Below are positions 46,101 through 54,137 of a DNA stretch of 64,000 nucleotides, piece by piece. The number at the start of each line of letters is the position of its first letter. Positions within the stretch are counted from its first letter, which is position 1. The stretch is from Rhodopirellula bahusiensis (GTDB lineage Bacteria > Planctomycetota > Planctomycetia > Pirellulales > Pirellulaceae). The stretch is taken from positions 1 to 64,000 of the forward strand of contig NZ_NIZW01000033.1 in assembly GCF_002727185.1 (NCBI RefSeq), written 5' to 3'. The notes beneath the pieces were generated by a model. The model was not told where the DNA came from, searched no databases, and was given only the letters and a program-made list of their open reading frames with translations. The translations under genes and the position numbers were made by a program.

Positions 46101-46457
46101 CTGACGGTCGCAGCGATGGTCGGTTTCATCTCGTTGTGCGGCATTGCCAGTCGCAACGGAATCCTGCTGCTGAACCACTACATCCACTTGGTCGAACACG
46201 AAGGCGAATCGTGGACGGGTGAGATGGTGCGTCGCGCGGGCCAAGAACGGATGGCTCCAGTGCTGATGACGGCACTGACGTCCGGCATCGGTTTGCTGCC
46301 GCTCGCACTCGCCGCGGGCGAACCCGGCAAAGAGATTTTGTATCCCATCGCCACCGTGATCGTTGGCGGATTGTTGACCAGCACGTTGGCGGAGTTCTTC
46401 GTTCGACCGGCGTTGTTTTGGACGTTTTTGGATTGGAGATTGAAGAATGCAGATTGA
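43158..46457 (+). CDS. HME-type RND heavy-metal efflux permease (CusA/CzcA-like), system 3
   Basis: 1099 residues. [37 protein letters not shown], TM4 [20 protein letters not shown] (relay Asp) and TM10 [18 protein letters not shown] define the family. Between TM6 and TM7 is an extra stretch of about 80 residues holding two further hydrophobic segments (516-535 and 553-571), not usual in RND pumps. The start codon lies inside HR2 with no ribosome binding site. The last eight residues, DWRLKNAD, are encoded by the left arm of HR3, so the repeat has extended the C-terminus. Confidence 0.93.
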   Translation: [1099 protein letters not shown]

Positions 46458-46511
46458 AGATTTGCTGAGACCGACGTGGCCTCAATCTTCAATCGGAAAT
46501 CTTCAATCTGA
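46433..46511. repeat. Heptad inverted repeat HR3 overlapping the RND stop codon
   Basis: Left arm 46433-46464, right arm 46482-46511. The inner part forms a perfect 11-bp stem, GATTGAAGATT pairing with AATCTTCAATC. The left arm codes the last eight residues and stop of the RND pump. Confidence 0.8.
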
Positions 46512-46534
46512 CTTCACTTCTCGGAGGATTTGAA

Positions 46535-46879
46535 ATGTTGAATTTACGAATGTTTGCAGTCGCGGCTTTGGTCGCATCGGTTTCGTTGGGTGGCATGTTG
46601 GCGAAGGCCGCTGAGCCGAACACGGCTGCCAAAGAACTGGTGTCGTATCGCTTGGAGAAGTGGAAGACCACACACAGCGAAGGCGAGAAGGCGGACAAGT
46701 TGGTCGGCACGTTGAAGAAACTTCGCTGCGAAGTCAAAGTCGGCTCGCACGGCGGACACATGGACGTCAACTACCGCTGTCCAAAGTGGCAGCAGATGGC
46801 GTTGAAAAGCCACGAAGAAGCTCACCAGTGGGAAACATGGTTAAAAAAGCTCGGCTTCGAGACCAAACACGCCCACTGA
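46535..46879 (+). CDS. Small exported protein with His/Cys tail
   Basis: 114 residues. Signal peptide ends GGMLAKAAE. The mature part is basic: LVSYRLEKWKTTHSEGEKADKLVGTLKKLRCEVKVGSHGGHMDVNYRCPKW, with two Cys (RC, RCP), GSHGGH and a terminal HAH. GGAGG lies 9 nt upstream. I do not recognise the family. Its place after the RND pump and its histidines suggest an accessory periplasmic metal-binding role. Confidence 0.7.
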   Translation: MLNLRMFAVAALVASVSLGGMLAKAAEPNTAAKELVSYRLEKWKTTHSEGEKADKLVGTLKKLRCEVKVGSHGGHMDVNYRCPKWQQMALKSHEEAHQWETWLKKLGFETKHAH

Positions 46880-46881
46880 AC

Positions 46882-46972
46882 AATGAAGATTTGAGATTGG
46901 CGATTGTAGATTTATCAGTCGCCGATCTCTCCTTCTTTTTCAATCTCCAATCTTCAATCGAAAATCTGAAAT
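46882..46972. repeat. Heptad inverted repeat HR4
   Basis: Left arm 46882-46914, right arm 46939-46972, about 26 of 34 positions complementary when aligned. Units are variants of ATTGNAG. The right arm runs into the ATG at 46971. Confidence 0.78.
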
Positions 46973-47477
46973 GAAATATCTATTCGCTCTGACCCTCGCT
47001 TGCTTCACTCTTCTCGGATGTTCCGAGAAGGATGTGCAGGTCTCCGAAGCTCCGGAAGCATCCGGCCCGGTCGAGATAGACGAAATGCCACCGATGATTG
47101 AGATGGATGGGCATCCCGAGCACGGACCCCACGGCGGCGAGTTGGTCGAACTAGGCAAAGAAGCGTTCCACATCGAAATGATGCACGGCACCGGAGCGGT
47201 CGCCATGTATGTCCTTGACGGTTCGGCAACGCAGCCGGTCGCGATCGAAGCCGAAAAGCTAACGGTCAGCCTAAAGCATGATGGCAAAGTGAAGTCGTTC
47301 GAGCTTCCCGCCGACCCGCAAGCCGAAGACGCATCGGGCAAGTCGTCACGATTCGCTTCGACCAATGCCGAAATGGACCAGTGGCTCGAAGCCGAGGCCG
47401 AAGGTGCGGTCATCGTGCAAATCGAAGGCAAATCCTACACAGGCAAGATTTCGCATGATCACGAACATGACCACTAA
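46971..47477 (+). CDS. His-rich lipoprotein
   Basis: 168 residues. Lipobox TLLGC (Cys17). An acidic/His segment (MDGHPEHGPHGGELVELGKEAFHIEMMHG) leads a small beta-rich domain (VAMYVLDGSATQPVAIEAEKLTVSLKHDG), ending in HDHEHDH. This layout occurs in small lipoproteins next to metal-efflux pumps; function probably periplasmic metal binding. The upstream region is the repeat HR4 and has no ribosome binding site. Last intact gene of the third RND cluster. Confidence 0.8.
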   Translation: MKYLFALTLACFTLLGCSEKDVQVSEAPEASGPVEIDEMPPMIEMDGHPEHGPHGGELVELGKEAFHIEMMHGTGAVAMYVLDGSATQPVAIEAEKLTVSLKHDGKVKSFELPADPQAEDASGKSSRFASTNAEMDQWLEAEAEGAVIVQIEGKSYTGKISHDHEHDH

Positions 47478-47565
47478 GAACGAGGAAGCCTCGATTGATA
47501 ATTGACCCATCAAGCGGGAACACGCTTTGCTCCAGTCGTGTGCGGTGTGTCACCGTAGACGGCAA

Positions 47566-47610
47566 GGCTCCCGACCCATCATACGACTAGCCCTCGTTGG
47601 GTCGGGAGCC
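47566..47610 (+). terminator. Strong hairpin after the third RND cluster
   Basis: Perfect 13-bp inverted repeat: GGCTCCCGACCCA (47566-47578) and complement (47598-47610), 19-nt loop, followed by GCTTTTCG. The T-run is short, so it may be a terminator or a structured element. Confidence 0.6.
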
Positions 47611-47642
47611 GCTTTTCGTGATAGACAAAAGACGACGGAACC

Positions 47643-48578
47643 ATGATAGACAACAAGAGCCGCTTTCACGTCAATGCAATCCTGTCCGGCGTTCACGACC
47701 AAGACGATCGGTGCATGACCCGCTTCATCGACTTGGTATCGGCGAAGCGTGGCGTGGATAAGCTTCATGTCGTCGAAATCGAAGCCAAGTCGTCTGACGA
47801 TACGGAACCAGCCAGCTTTCGAATCCACTTCGATCCTGATGCAATTTCGGTTTCCGAAGTTCGCCAGTTCGCTCATCAAGTCGGTGCGGAGCTTGACCAA
47901 CGGTATGGGCATTGGCATCAGCGCATCGACCCGATGCATGCACGCCGAGCATCCGCCATCGAATCGCGTCTGGCTCGCATCGACGGAGTCATTGAATCGG
48001 TGGTTTCCCCGGACGGAGTCGTTCGAGTCGAATTCGATCGTCAAATAACCGACGCTAGGACGATCGAAAAGGCACTGGATGATTAGTCATCGTCTGATCT
48101 GCAAGAACGCTACGCGTTGTTGTTGTTCCTATTCAGCATCGGTCACGCCTTGGAAGGCTACGCGGTCGCACTAGAAGTCGGCCTCGACGAAGCCCGTAGC
48201 GACATGATGCCTGACGACAAGGTCAATGAAATATAGGAGCTACCAAGCGAAGGGGGCGTCGCCTTCGAATCCGCCGACGTTGCCCAGATGGTCGACAACC
48301 TCGACCACTTGCCACTGGCCATTGGACTGAGCCGCTCCACAAAATCAATCATCCGTCAAGACCTGTGGATGAGTCTTGGCATGGTCGCATTTCTGGTCCC
48401 CGCCACGATACTTGGCCTCAACATCGGCCCCGCCGTCGCTCTACACGAAGGCAACACTTTGGCTGTGGTCTTCAATGTATTGCGACTACTGGCCTACAAG
48501 CAAGAGACGTCATTCGCGAGTCAATCTTTCAATGCCAATGCGTTCGCCTCTAAGTCTGCGATGAGCTGTTTCATCTAG
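47643..48578 (+). pseudogene. Decayed P1B-type heavy-metal ATPase
   Basis: One reading frame with in-frame TAG codons at 48084 and 48234. Piece 1 (147 codons) is the N-terminal pair of HMA-like domains without CxxC (FRIHFDPDAISVSEVRQFAHQVGAEL, GVIESVVSPDGVVRVEFDRQ). Piece 2 gives a membrane helix (ALLLFLFSIGHALEGYA) joined to the hinge LDEARSDMMPDDKV. Piece 3 is the C-terminus (ESADVAQMVDNLDHLPLAIGLSRSTKSIIRQDLWMSLG ... IGPAVALHEGNTLAVVFNVLRLLAYK). The CPC helix and the DKTGT domain are gone. Piece 1 alone could still be made as a small protein. Confidence 0.82.
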
Positions 48579-48783
48579 GCGATCTGTCTTTTTGTCGCGA
48601 CGATCTCGTCGGCGAATTTGCGGAATCGGGGGTCAGTGTCACGATCCTGCTGTCGCTCACGATCGGCATCCTCGTGCTAATTCACTCACTGCAATTCAGG
48701 TTGACCGTCAGGATGTCGCTCGCGTACAGTGTGTTCTGGCATCGTCAAGTCGGGGCATCCCGCTTTTCGGTTCTAGCTCACGA

Positions 48784-49167
48784 CTAGCCTGCTCCAAGTC
48801 GGATCGTCAGTTGTTGAACCATCTGGCCATCAAATTCCAATTGGCCAATCTCGACTTCGCCGTTGATTTGCTCTACTACCCGTGCGTGCGGGTCGGAGTG
48901 TTCGTCAACGGGATGGCGAAAGACCAAGGTTGCATCGTTGGTGGCAACCCTTGCAAGTTCGTCAATCGCTTCGTTGCGAAGCGGTGTGCGTTCGACGACA
49001 ATCGCTTTGACCGACGAATCCGGCAGCGGAATATCCTCGGCTCGTCCGTCGATTCGATTCGGGATCGGCCGTCCCTTGTCAGGACCGAGCGTTTTTTCGG
49101 CACTCGGATTGAGGTTCATTGCCGTCGCGTATCGGCCTTCGCCGCCAACGTCCAGCAACGCAATCAT
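48784..49167 (-). CDS. Methyltransferase-like protein (small, possibly partial)
   Basis: 127 residues. MIALLDVGGEGRYATAMNLNPS resembles methyltransferase motif I with an acidic loop; RIDGRAEDIPLPDSSVKAIVVERTPL matches motifs III and IV (the ED that contacts adenine, then the catalytic-side strand). It is short for the family and ends soon after, so it may be truncated. ATG 49167 has AGAGGTG just upstream; a longer start at 49212 lies in a heptad repeat. Lies downstream of the decayed ATPase on the opposite strand. Confidence 0.6.
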   Translation of the reverse strand: MIALLDVGGEGRYATAMNLNPSAEKTLGPDKGRPIPNRIDGRAEDIPLPDSSVKAIVVERTPLRNEAIDELARVATNDATLVFRHPVDEHSDPHARVVEQINGEVEIGQLEFDGQMVQQLTIRLGAG

Positions 49168-49194
49168 GTCACCTCTACAGCGATCTCGCACAAA

Positions 49195-49227
49195 CGAATC
49201 TCCAGTCGGCATTCTTCAATCTCCAAT
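49195..49227 (-). repeat. Single heptad repeat arm HR5
   Basis: Read on the minus strand: four to five ATTGNAG-type units, nearly identical to the left arm of HR3 (ATTGGAG, ATTGAAG, AATGC). No inverted partner is seen nearby. It lies between the site-2 protease stop and the methyltransferase-like gene. Confidence 0.7.
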
Positions 49228-50576
49228 TACAAGTAGGGGCAATAAATATCGGCCGCTTGCCAAAACTTGTGCGGTAGCGGAATCAGGATCATCGCCAGGA
49301 TGACAAACGTCGCATAACCAATCCATTGACGGCCGCTGCTAATCGGTGTGATGTCGTTCAATGGTGGCGTGCCGCGCCCGGCGATGAAGAAGATGAACAA
49401 GGCGAAGAACAACAGTCCGGGCCAGACGAAAATCGCAAGCAGAAAGAGCGACCACATCGCGACGCTACCAATTGTCTCGCCCACTCGCCGTCCGAACATC
49501 GCTCTTGCCATGTGGCCGCCGTCGAGCTGCCCGATTGGCATCAAATTGAGCGCCGTGATGAACAAGCCCAACCATCCCGCGAACGCCAGCGGGCTGAGTT
49601 GCACGAGATAGCCGTCCTGCAATTGTTCGCCCAACGCGATCTTCGACAGCAGTGCGAACAGGATCGACGATCCGGCCGACGTTCCGTGGCCGAGCATTCC
49701 GCCGGCGACTTCGGTTTCCGGGGGAAGAACTTCCGAGCTTTGCAAACCGACCAGAAGTGCCGGTATCGCAACGACCAAACCGGCCAAAGGACCAGCCACG
49801 GCGACATCGAACAATGCTCGACGGTTTCGCGTTGGCGACTTCATCTGAATGAACGCCCCGAACGTCCCCAATGCAAACGGAATCGGGATGAAGAACGGCG
49901 GAGTGACATTCAGCCCGTGATGTTTCGCGGTGAAGTAATGACCGAGTTCGTGTACGCCGAGGATTAGTAGTAAACCGATGGAGTACGGCAAACCGACGGC
50001 GAAAGCCCCCGGTTGCTCCCATAGATTCACGCCCTGATGCAACGCTCCCGCGTAGGTCGTCGTCAAAAACGTCAACGCGAACAGCAACCAATGCAGCCAA
50101 AGCCGCGTCGGACGCTCCAACGTCGTTTCTTCGGTTGGTCGATTCATCAATACGATTGCCGTACCGAGTTCGTCGTCCTGCTGGATCAACGGAACCGCGT
50201 TCTCGCCCAGTTCGCTTTCGAGTCTCTTTAACGCTTCGTCGGCTGGCATGTTCAACCGGCCGCGAAACAATCCGACGCCCTGCTGCCGCGTCGCAACTCG
50301 GACATCCATCACCGACGCGATCGCCGGTGGCTGCTCGCCGTCGGGAATCATCCGCACACCGTCATCGGCGATCGATTCCTCGTCGGTTCGTCCGGCTGCC
50401 CGGCCCGCAACCGCCATGCTCGCGATCATGTAAAAGCACAGCAACAGAATAATCCACATCCAAAGTATACTGTGCATCCCGCCTCCGCTGGCCGTCAGCA
50501 GAAACACCAGCGGGATTGCGAGGCAAAGAATCCATAGGATGGATAGCCAGGGTGAATGGTTGGTCCGTGTGGTCAT
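49227..50576 (-). CDS. Site-2 protease family membrane metalloprotease (M50)
   Basis: 449 residues. Two membrane helices and a cytosolic segment (60-155) precede the S2P core. Zinc motif H209-E210-LGH213 (VHELGHYFTAKHHG) and the second motif L351-D352-G (GQLDGGHMARAMFG) are intact. GTFGAFIQMKSPTRNRRALFDVAVAGPLAG is the family signature around the first motif. Such enzymes cleave membrane anti-sigma factors or regulators; here the anti-sigma at 10891 is a conceivable but distant substrate. It follows the APC permease with 9 bp between them. Confidence 0.92.
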   Translation of the reverse strand: MTTRTNHSPWLSILWILCLAIPLVFLLTASGGGMHSILWMWIILLLCFYMIASMAVAGRAAGRTDEESIADDGVRMIPDGEQPPAIASVMDVRVATRQQGVGLFRGRLNMPADEALKRLESELGENAVPLIQQDDELGTAIVLMNRPTEETTLERPTRLWLHWLLFALTFLTTTYAGALHQGVNLWEQPGAFAVGLPYSIGLLLILGVHELGHYFTAKHHGLNVTPPFFIPIPFALGTFGAFIQMKSPTRNRRALFDVAVAGPLAGLVVAIPALLVGLQSSEVLPPETEVAGGMLGHGTSAGSSILFALLSKIALGEQLQDGYLVQLSPLAFAGWLGLFITALNLMPIGQLDGGHMARAMFGRRVGETIGSVAMWSLFLLAIFVWPGLLFFALFIFFIAGRGTPPLNDITPISSGRQWIGYATFVILAMILIPLPHKFWQAADIYCPYL

Positions 50577-50585
50577 GGTGTACTC

Positions 50586-51944
50586 CTACGTCGCGTGTTG
50601 CTTTTTCCGTTGTTCGTCGAGTTGATCTTCATGATCGGAATCATCGACGCGGGCCAAGAACCAACGTTCTCCCGCGAAAATCACGACGAAGCCGACAATG
50701 GAAACCCAGATTACCAGCATGTCGCTGGTCGCCTTCATCCATACGAACGCGCCGAGGATGACAATGTCGAGCACGATCGCAGTGACAAGGATGACAGTAT
50801 TCGCTTTGACGTCTTCTTTCAAATGTCGCAGCACGCCCCAATGAATGGCGACGTCCATGACGATGTAGAAGATCGCCCCGAGAGATGCGATGCGGCCGAG
50901 GTCAAAAAAGATTGTCAGCGCGATGGCGATCACGATGGTGTAAACGAGCGTGTGTTTTTGCATGTCGCCGGGCATCCCGAAATGCTTGTGCGGCACAAGC
51001 TTCATTTCGCTCAGCATGGCCAGCATCCGCGACACAGCGAACGTGCTGGCGAGCAATCCCGAGATCGTCGCGATGACGGCCAGACCCACCGTGAAGTAAC
51101 GGCCCCACTGCCCGAAAGCGGGTTCGGCGGCTTTCGACAAAGCGTAATCGCGGTGTTCAATGATCTGCGAGACGCTCAGATTGCCGGCTACGGCCAATGC
51201 GACGAGAAGGTAGATGATCAAACAAATCGACAGTGACCAAATGATTGAGCGACCAATGTTCTTGGTTGGCTCTTTGATTTCCGAGCCGCTGTTGGTGATC
51301 GTGGTGAAGCCCTTGTAGGCAAGTAATGCCAACGCCGTCGCAGATAGAAAACTCGTACCCGACGTTCGTTCGGTCACGCCGATCGATTCGAACGACAATC
51401 CAGAAACGTACAATCCGGCCCCGGCGAAAATCAGAATGCCACCGATCTTGATGGCCGCCGTCACAAGCGAGAATTTGCCGATGAAGCTTGTGGACATGAT
51501 GTTGATCAGAAACACGACGATCAATAGACCAACGCCCAATGCGGGAGTCCAAAACGCCGTATCTTCGAAATTCAACAATTGCAACGTATAGGTTCCGAAC
51601 GTCCGCGCGACGAGACTTTCGTTGATGACCATCGAAAAGTACATCAATAGTGCCATACCCGCCGTGACGGTGCCTTTACCGTAAGCCTTCATCAGAAACA
51701 TTCCGATGCCGCCAGCCGACGGGTACTTTTGCGCCATCTTCACGTACGAATACGAGCTGAAGCCGGCAACGATCGCAGCAGCAAGAAACGCGAGCGGAAA
51801 GAGGCCACCGGCTTGCTCAGCCACCTGCCCGGTGAGCGCGAAAATCCCAGCCCCAATCATCACACCGGTGCCCATCGCGACCGATCCGGTCAACGAGAGA
51901 CTGTTTTCTTCGTATTGGTTGCTTCCGGAGGATTCTTCGCTCAT
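50586..51944 (-). CDS. APC-family amino acid permease
   Basis: 452 residues, 12 membrane helices. The N-terminal SLTGSVAMGTGVMIGAGIFALTGQVAEQAG is the APC signature (GAGIF substrate loop), and the later KGFTTITNSGSEIKEPTKNIGRSI matches the helix 6 region of cationic/general amino acid transporters. Proton-coupled uptake of an amino acid is expected; substrate unknown. Start M 51944 is chosen since the signature follows directly. Likely co-transcribed with the S2P gene. Confidence 0.9.
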   Translation of the reverse strand: MSEESSGSNQYEENSLSLTGSVAMGTGVMIGAGIFALTGQVAEQAGGLFPLAFLAAAIVAGFSSYSYVKMAQKYPSAGGIGMFLMKAYGKGTVTAGMALLMYFSMVINESLVARTFGTYTLQLLNFEDTAFWTPALGVGLLIVVFLINIMSTSFIGKFSLVTAAIKIGGILIFAGAGLYVSGLSFESIGVTERTSGTSFLSATALALLAYKGFTTITNSGSEIKEPTKNIGRSIIWSLSICLIIYLLVALAVAGNLSVSQIIEHRDYALSKAAEPAFGQWGRYFTVGLAVIATISGLLASTFAVSRMLAMLSEMKLVPHKHFGMPGDMQKHTLVYTIVIAIALTIFFDLGRIASLGAIFYIVMDVAIHWGVLRHLKEDVKANTVILVTAIVLDIVILGAFVWMKATSDMLVIWVSIVGFVVIFAGERWFLARVDDSDHEDQLDEQRKKQHAT

Positions 51945-52085
51945 GCTTTGTCTAGTTGGGAGAGTGGGAGCAGGGAGAAAGGGGCCCGATAGAGACCTAC
52001 ATCTCACACAGGCGGCAAATACCATGCCACGGTATCGGATCAGTTTGGATTCGTTACGTCGTCCACTACTGAATCTTGTGCTTGC

Positions 52086-52949
52086 CTAGATGCGTATAGG
52101 TTCGTTTGTGAGTCTGTCGTCGCTGGAGATAGTCAGTAGCTGACCTGGAGCAACCTCGGTCCACAGCGGTTGATCGCTCAGTGGTTCCGAAGCGATCACT
52201 GTGGACGCTGCTCGACTAGGTTCCTGTTGATGAGTCCCCGTCGTTTTCGTCAGAAACTCACCGTCTTCACATTCGCAACCTTCGCCCTGGGCAAAAAACA
52301 AGCTGCGGGGTGTTGCGTTGTCGGAAGCAAATCGTGTCGCGACGACCTCGCGACCATTCGTCACCGCTAAGTTCAAAAAGTTCGGTTCTTCGATTTTCTG
52401 TTCAGTTCGCGTTCGCTCGGCCCTGCGAATCACGTTTTGGACCGCTTCGGACATTGGGCCGATCCCATTTGAATCGCCAAGCTCGCCAAGAAACAATGCG
52501 AACATCAATTCCGAATCGGTTTGACCACGAACTTGATCGTATGATTCATCACGAAGGGTTTGCATCCAACCACGGCGGACTTGGTGATAGTTTGCCACCG
52601 AACCGTTGTGCATGAACACGAAACGACCGCCAACGAACGGATGACAATTCGCTTGAGATACGTCGGTGTCGCCGGTGGCGGCACGAACGTGGGCCAGGAT
52701 CAAATGGCTCTTAGAAACCTCGGCGAGTTGCTGCAGGTTTCGATCATTCCAAGCCGGTTGCGTCGATCGGAACAGTGCTGGCGAATCCGACAAGTCCGGT
52801 ACATACCACGCCAAACCGAACCCGTCGCCGTTGAGCGGTTGTTCGCCCAGTTGACTCTGGAAACTCTGGTGAATGATCGAGTTCTTGGGGCGTGTCGTCA
52901 GGGTGTCGATGGTGATCGGCTCGCCGCGGTAAAGGACGAAACGGCACAT
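52086..52949 (-). CDS. Class II glutamine amidotransferase-like protein (YafJ/EgtC type)
   Basis: 287 residues. After Met removal the N-terminal nucleophile is C2 (MCRFVLYRG), then NGDGFGLAWY, AHVRAATGDTDVSQANCHPFVGGRFVFMHNG and the C-terminal LLTISS. These are the marks of Ntn-type glutaminases of the EgtC/YafJ branch. No partner synthetase is adjacent, so the substrate is unknown. DUF5676 gene starts directly upstream on the same strand (52950). Confidence 0.9.
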   Translation of the reverse strand: MCRFVLYRGEPITIDTLTTRPKNSIIHQSFQSQLGEQPLNGDGFGLAWYVPDLSDSPALFRSTQPAWNDRNLQQLAEVSKSHLILAHVRAATGDTDVSQANCHPFVGGRFVFMHNGSVANYHQVRRGWMQTLRDESYDQVRGQTDSELMFALFLGELGDSNGIGPMSEAVQNVIRRAERTRTEQKIEEPNFLNLAVTNGREVVATRFASDNATPRSLFFAQGEGCECEDGEFLTKTTGTHQQEPSRAASTVIASEPLSDQPLWTEVAPGQLLTISSDDRLTNEPIRI

Positions 52950-53231
52950 CTAGGCCGACTCCGATTTCAAGCCGAAGTTGTAGACGATCGCCAAAGTGAA
53001 ACCACACAACCATCCAGCAAGAAAACTCAAAACCAAACTCGCGGCCGACTCCCACAATGGAATGTCCCACCGCATGATCGAACTGGCATCCAGGCCGTGA
53101 AAAAACACGTTGAACAACCAGACGGTTGTCTGCTGCGGCAACAGATTCATCGTCAAAATGCACAGCAAGTAAAACAGGGACCAAGCGGTACCGAGGCCGA
53201 GGCCAAATCGCATGGGTGACAGTTTCTGCAT
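52950..53231 (-). CDS. DUF5676 small membrane protein
   Basis: 93 residues with two membrane helices (FGLGLGTAWSLFYLLCILTMNLLP and WESAASLVLSFLAGWLCGFTLAIVYNFG). The pattern FGLGLGTAWSLFYL and the spacing fit the DUF5676 family, which is often found near metal-resistance genes. Function unknown. Stop abuts the amidotransferase start. A bidirectional terminator hairpin lies upstream. Confidence 0.78.
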   Translation of the reverse strand: MQKLSPMRFGLGLGTAWSLFYLLCILTMNLLPQQTTVWLFNVFFHGLDASSIMRWDIPLWESAASLVLSFLAGWLCGFTLAIVYNFGLKSESA

Positions 53232-53279
53232 CGCTTTGCCTTCGGTTAGAATTGCAGACTTGATTGGGTGACCTAACGA

Positions 53280-53317
53280 AAACGGGTCGTATCAGTGATG
53301 ACTGATGCGACCCGTTT
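53280..53317 (-). terminator. Strong hairpin terminator downstream of the YHS-like gene
   Basis: 17-bp stem (53280-53296 with 53301-53317), four-base loop and a single G-U pair. Read on the minus strand it is followed by TTTTCG, so it would end transcription of the gene at 53396-54034. Confidence 0.9.
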
Positions 53318-53395
53318 GGGATGGAGTCAAAGAGAGGGGAAGTCTCAGGGAGATGGGGAAAAATTTGTACTCCGTGACTCCCAGCTCGCTTCACA

Positions 53396-54034
53396 TCAGT
53401 GCTTGTGATCGCCGTGTCCGTGCGCGGCGTGATCGTGGCCTTCAAGCGTTCCGGCTTTGATCAGCTTTTGGGCCTTTGCCAATGTTCCGGCCGGGTCGGC
53501 TTGCGCCTTCTTCGTGCAGCCTCCGCAGCAAAGATAAACGGGTTTGCCGTCGATCTCTAGCTTCAGCGGTGCGCCCATTGAGCCGAGGAAGCTCGTGTTC
53601 GCGACAGCGCAATACTTCTGTGCTTCGACTGCCATGCGTTCTTCCATGGGCAGTTTGGCAAGCGTTGCCGTTGAATCACGCAACTTCATGACCGTCTTGA
53701 CTGTTTTTTCGCCACCCTTTTTTGCGTCGTCCACGCATGCTTTGCAGCACAGGAAGACTGGCTTGCCTTCGATCATCACTTTCAGCGGCGTGCCCATCGA
53801 GCCGAGGCGGTCGTAGGTCATAATCGGACAGAAGCGCTGAGCCTTCGCGTATTTTTGATCTTCCGCGGACAAGGAAGAAAGCGCTTCGTTAATTTTGGCT
53901 TCCTTCTTCATCATGGCTTGGTGGTCATGGCCCGCGTGGTTGTGCTCTTGAGCAACCGCGGACAGTGAACCAAGGCCGCTGACAACCAATCCAAGGGCTA
54001 GCGAAAACAAAAGGGGTGATCGTTTGATCGTCAT
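53396..54034 (-). CDS. Exported protein with two YHS-like metal-binding domains and His-rich ends
   Basis: 212 residues. Signal peptide ends SAVAQE, followed by HNHAGHDHQ. Two repeated domains: FCPIMTYDRLGSMGTPLKVMIEGKPVFLCCKAC (C69, C96, C97, C100) and YCAVANTSFLGSMGAPLKLEIDGKPVYLCCGGC (C142, C169, C170, C173). Each has the YHS layout of one Cys, then CCxxC. The C-terminus is GHDHAAHGHGDHKH. Metal scavenging in the periplasm is likely. A copy of the repeated promoter (54138-54168) precedes it, and a divergent gene shares the intergenic region. Confidence 0.85.
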   Translation of the reverse strand: MTIKRSPLLFSLALGLVVSGLGSLSAVAQEHNHAGHDHQAMMKKEAKINEALSSLSAEDQKYAKAQRFCPIMTYDRLGSMGTPLKVMIEGKPVFLCCKACVDDAKKGGEKTVKTVMKLRDSTATLAKLPMEERMAVEAQKYCAVANTSFLGSMGAPLKLEIDGKPVYLCCGGCTKKAQADPAGTLAKAQKLIKAGTLEGHDHAAHGHGDHKH

Positions 54035-54137
54035 TCGGAGAATCCTTCGATTCAGGGTTTGGGGACCAATCTTTCGCGACCGAGCCGACAATCGACACTT
54101 TTTGGCGATCACGAAACACAACGTTGTACGTTGCCCG

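Noticed and set aside
41062-46972. Heptad repeats as a CRISPR array
   Set aside because: Units are 7 bp without unique spacers, arms are inverted, and no cas gene is present.
48084-48236. TAG codons in the decayed ATPase as recoded sense codons
   Set aside because: Large conserved domains are deleted between the pieces, so decay explains the stops better than recoding.
48592-49236. 214-codon plus-strand frame
   Set aside because: Antisense to the methyltransferase-like gene, which has recognisable motifs and a ribosome binding site.
51945-52085. Possible promoter or RNA between the APC permease and the amidotransferase
   Set aside because: No motif copy, hairpin or -35/-10 pair that I can defend.
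52567-52576. TGCATCCAAC on the plus strand
   Set aside because: Lies inside the amidotransferase gene on the opposite strand, with no GTGAAG 15 nt upstream.
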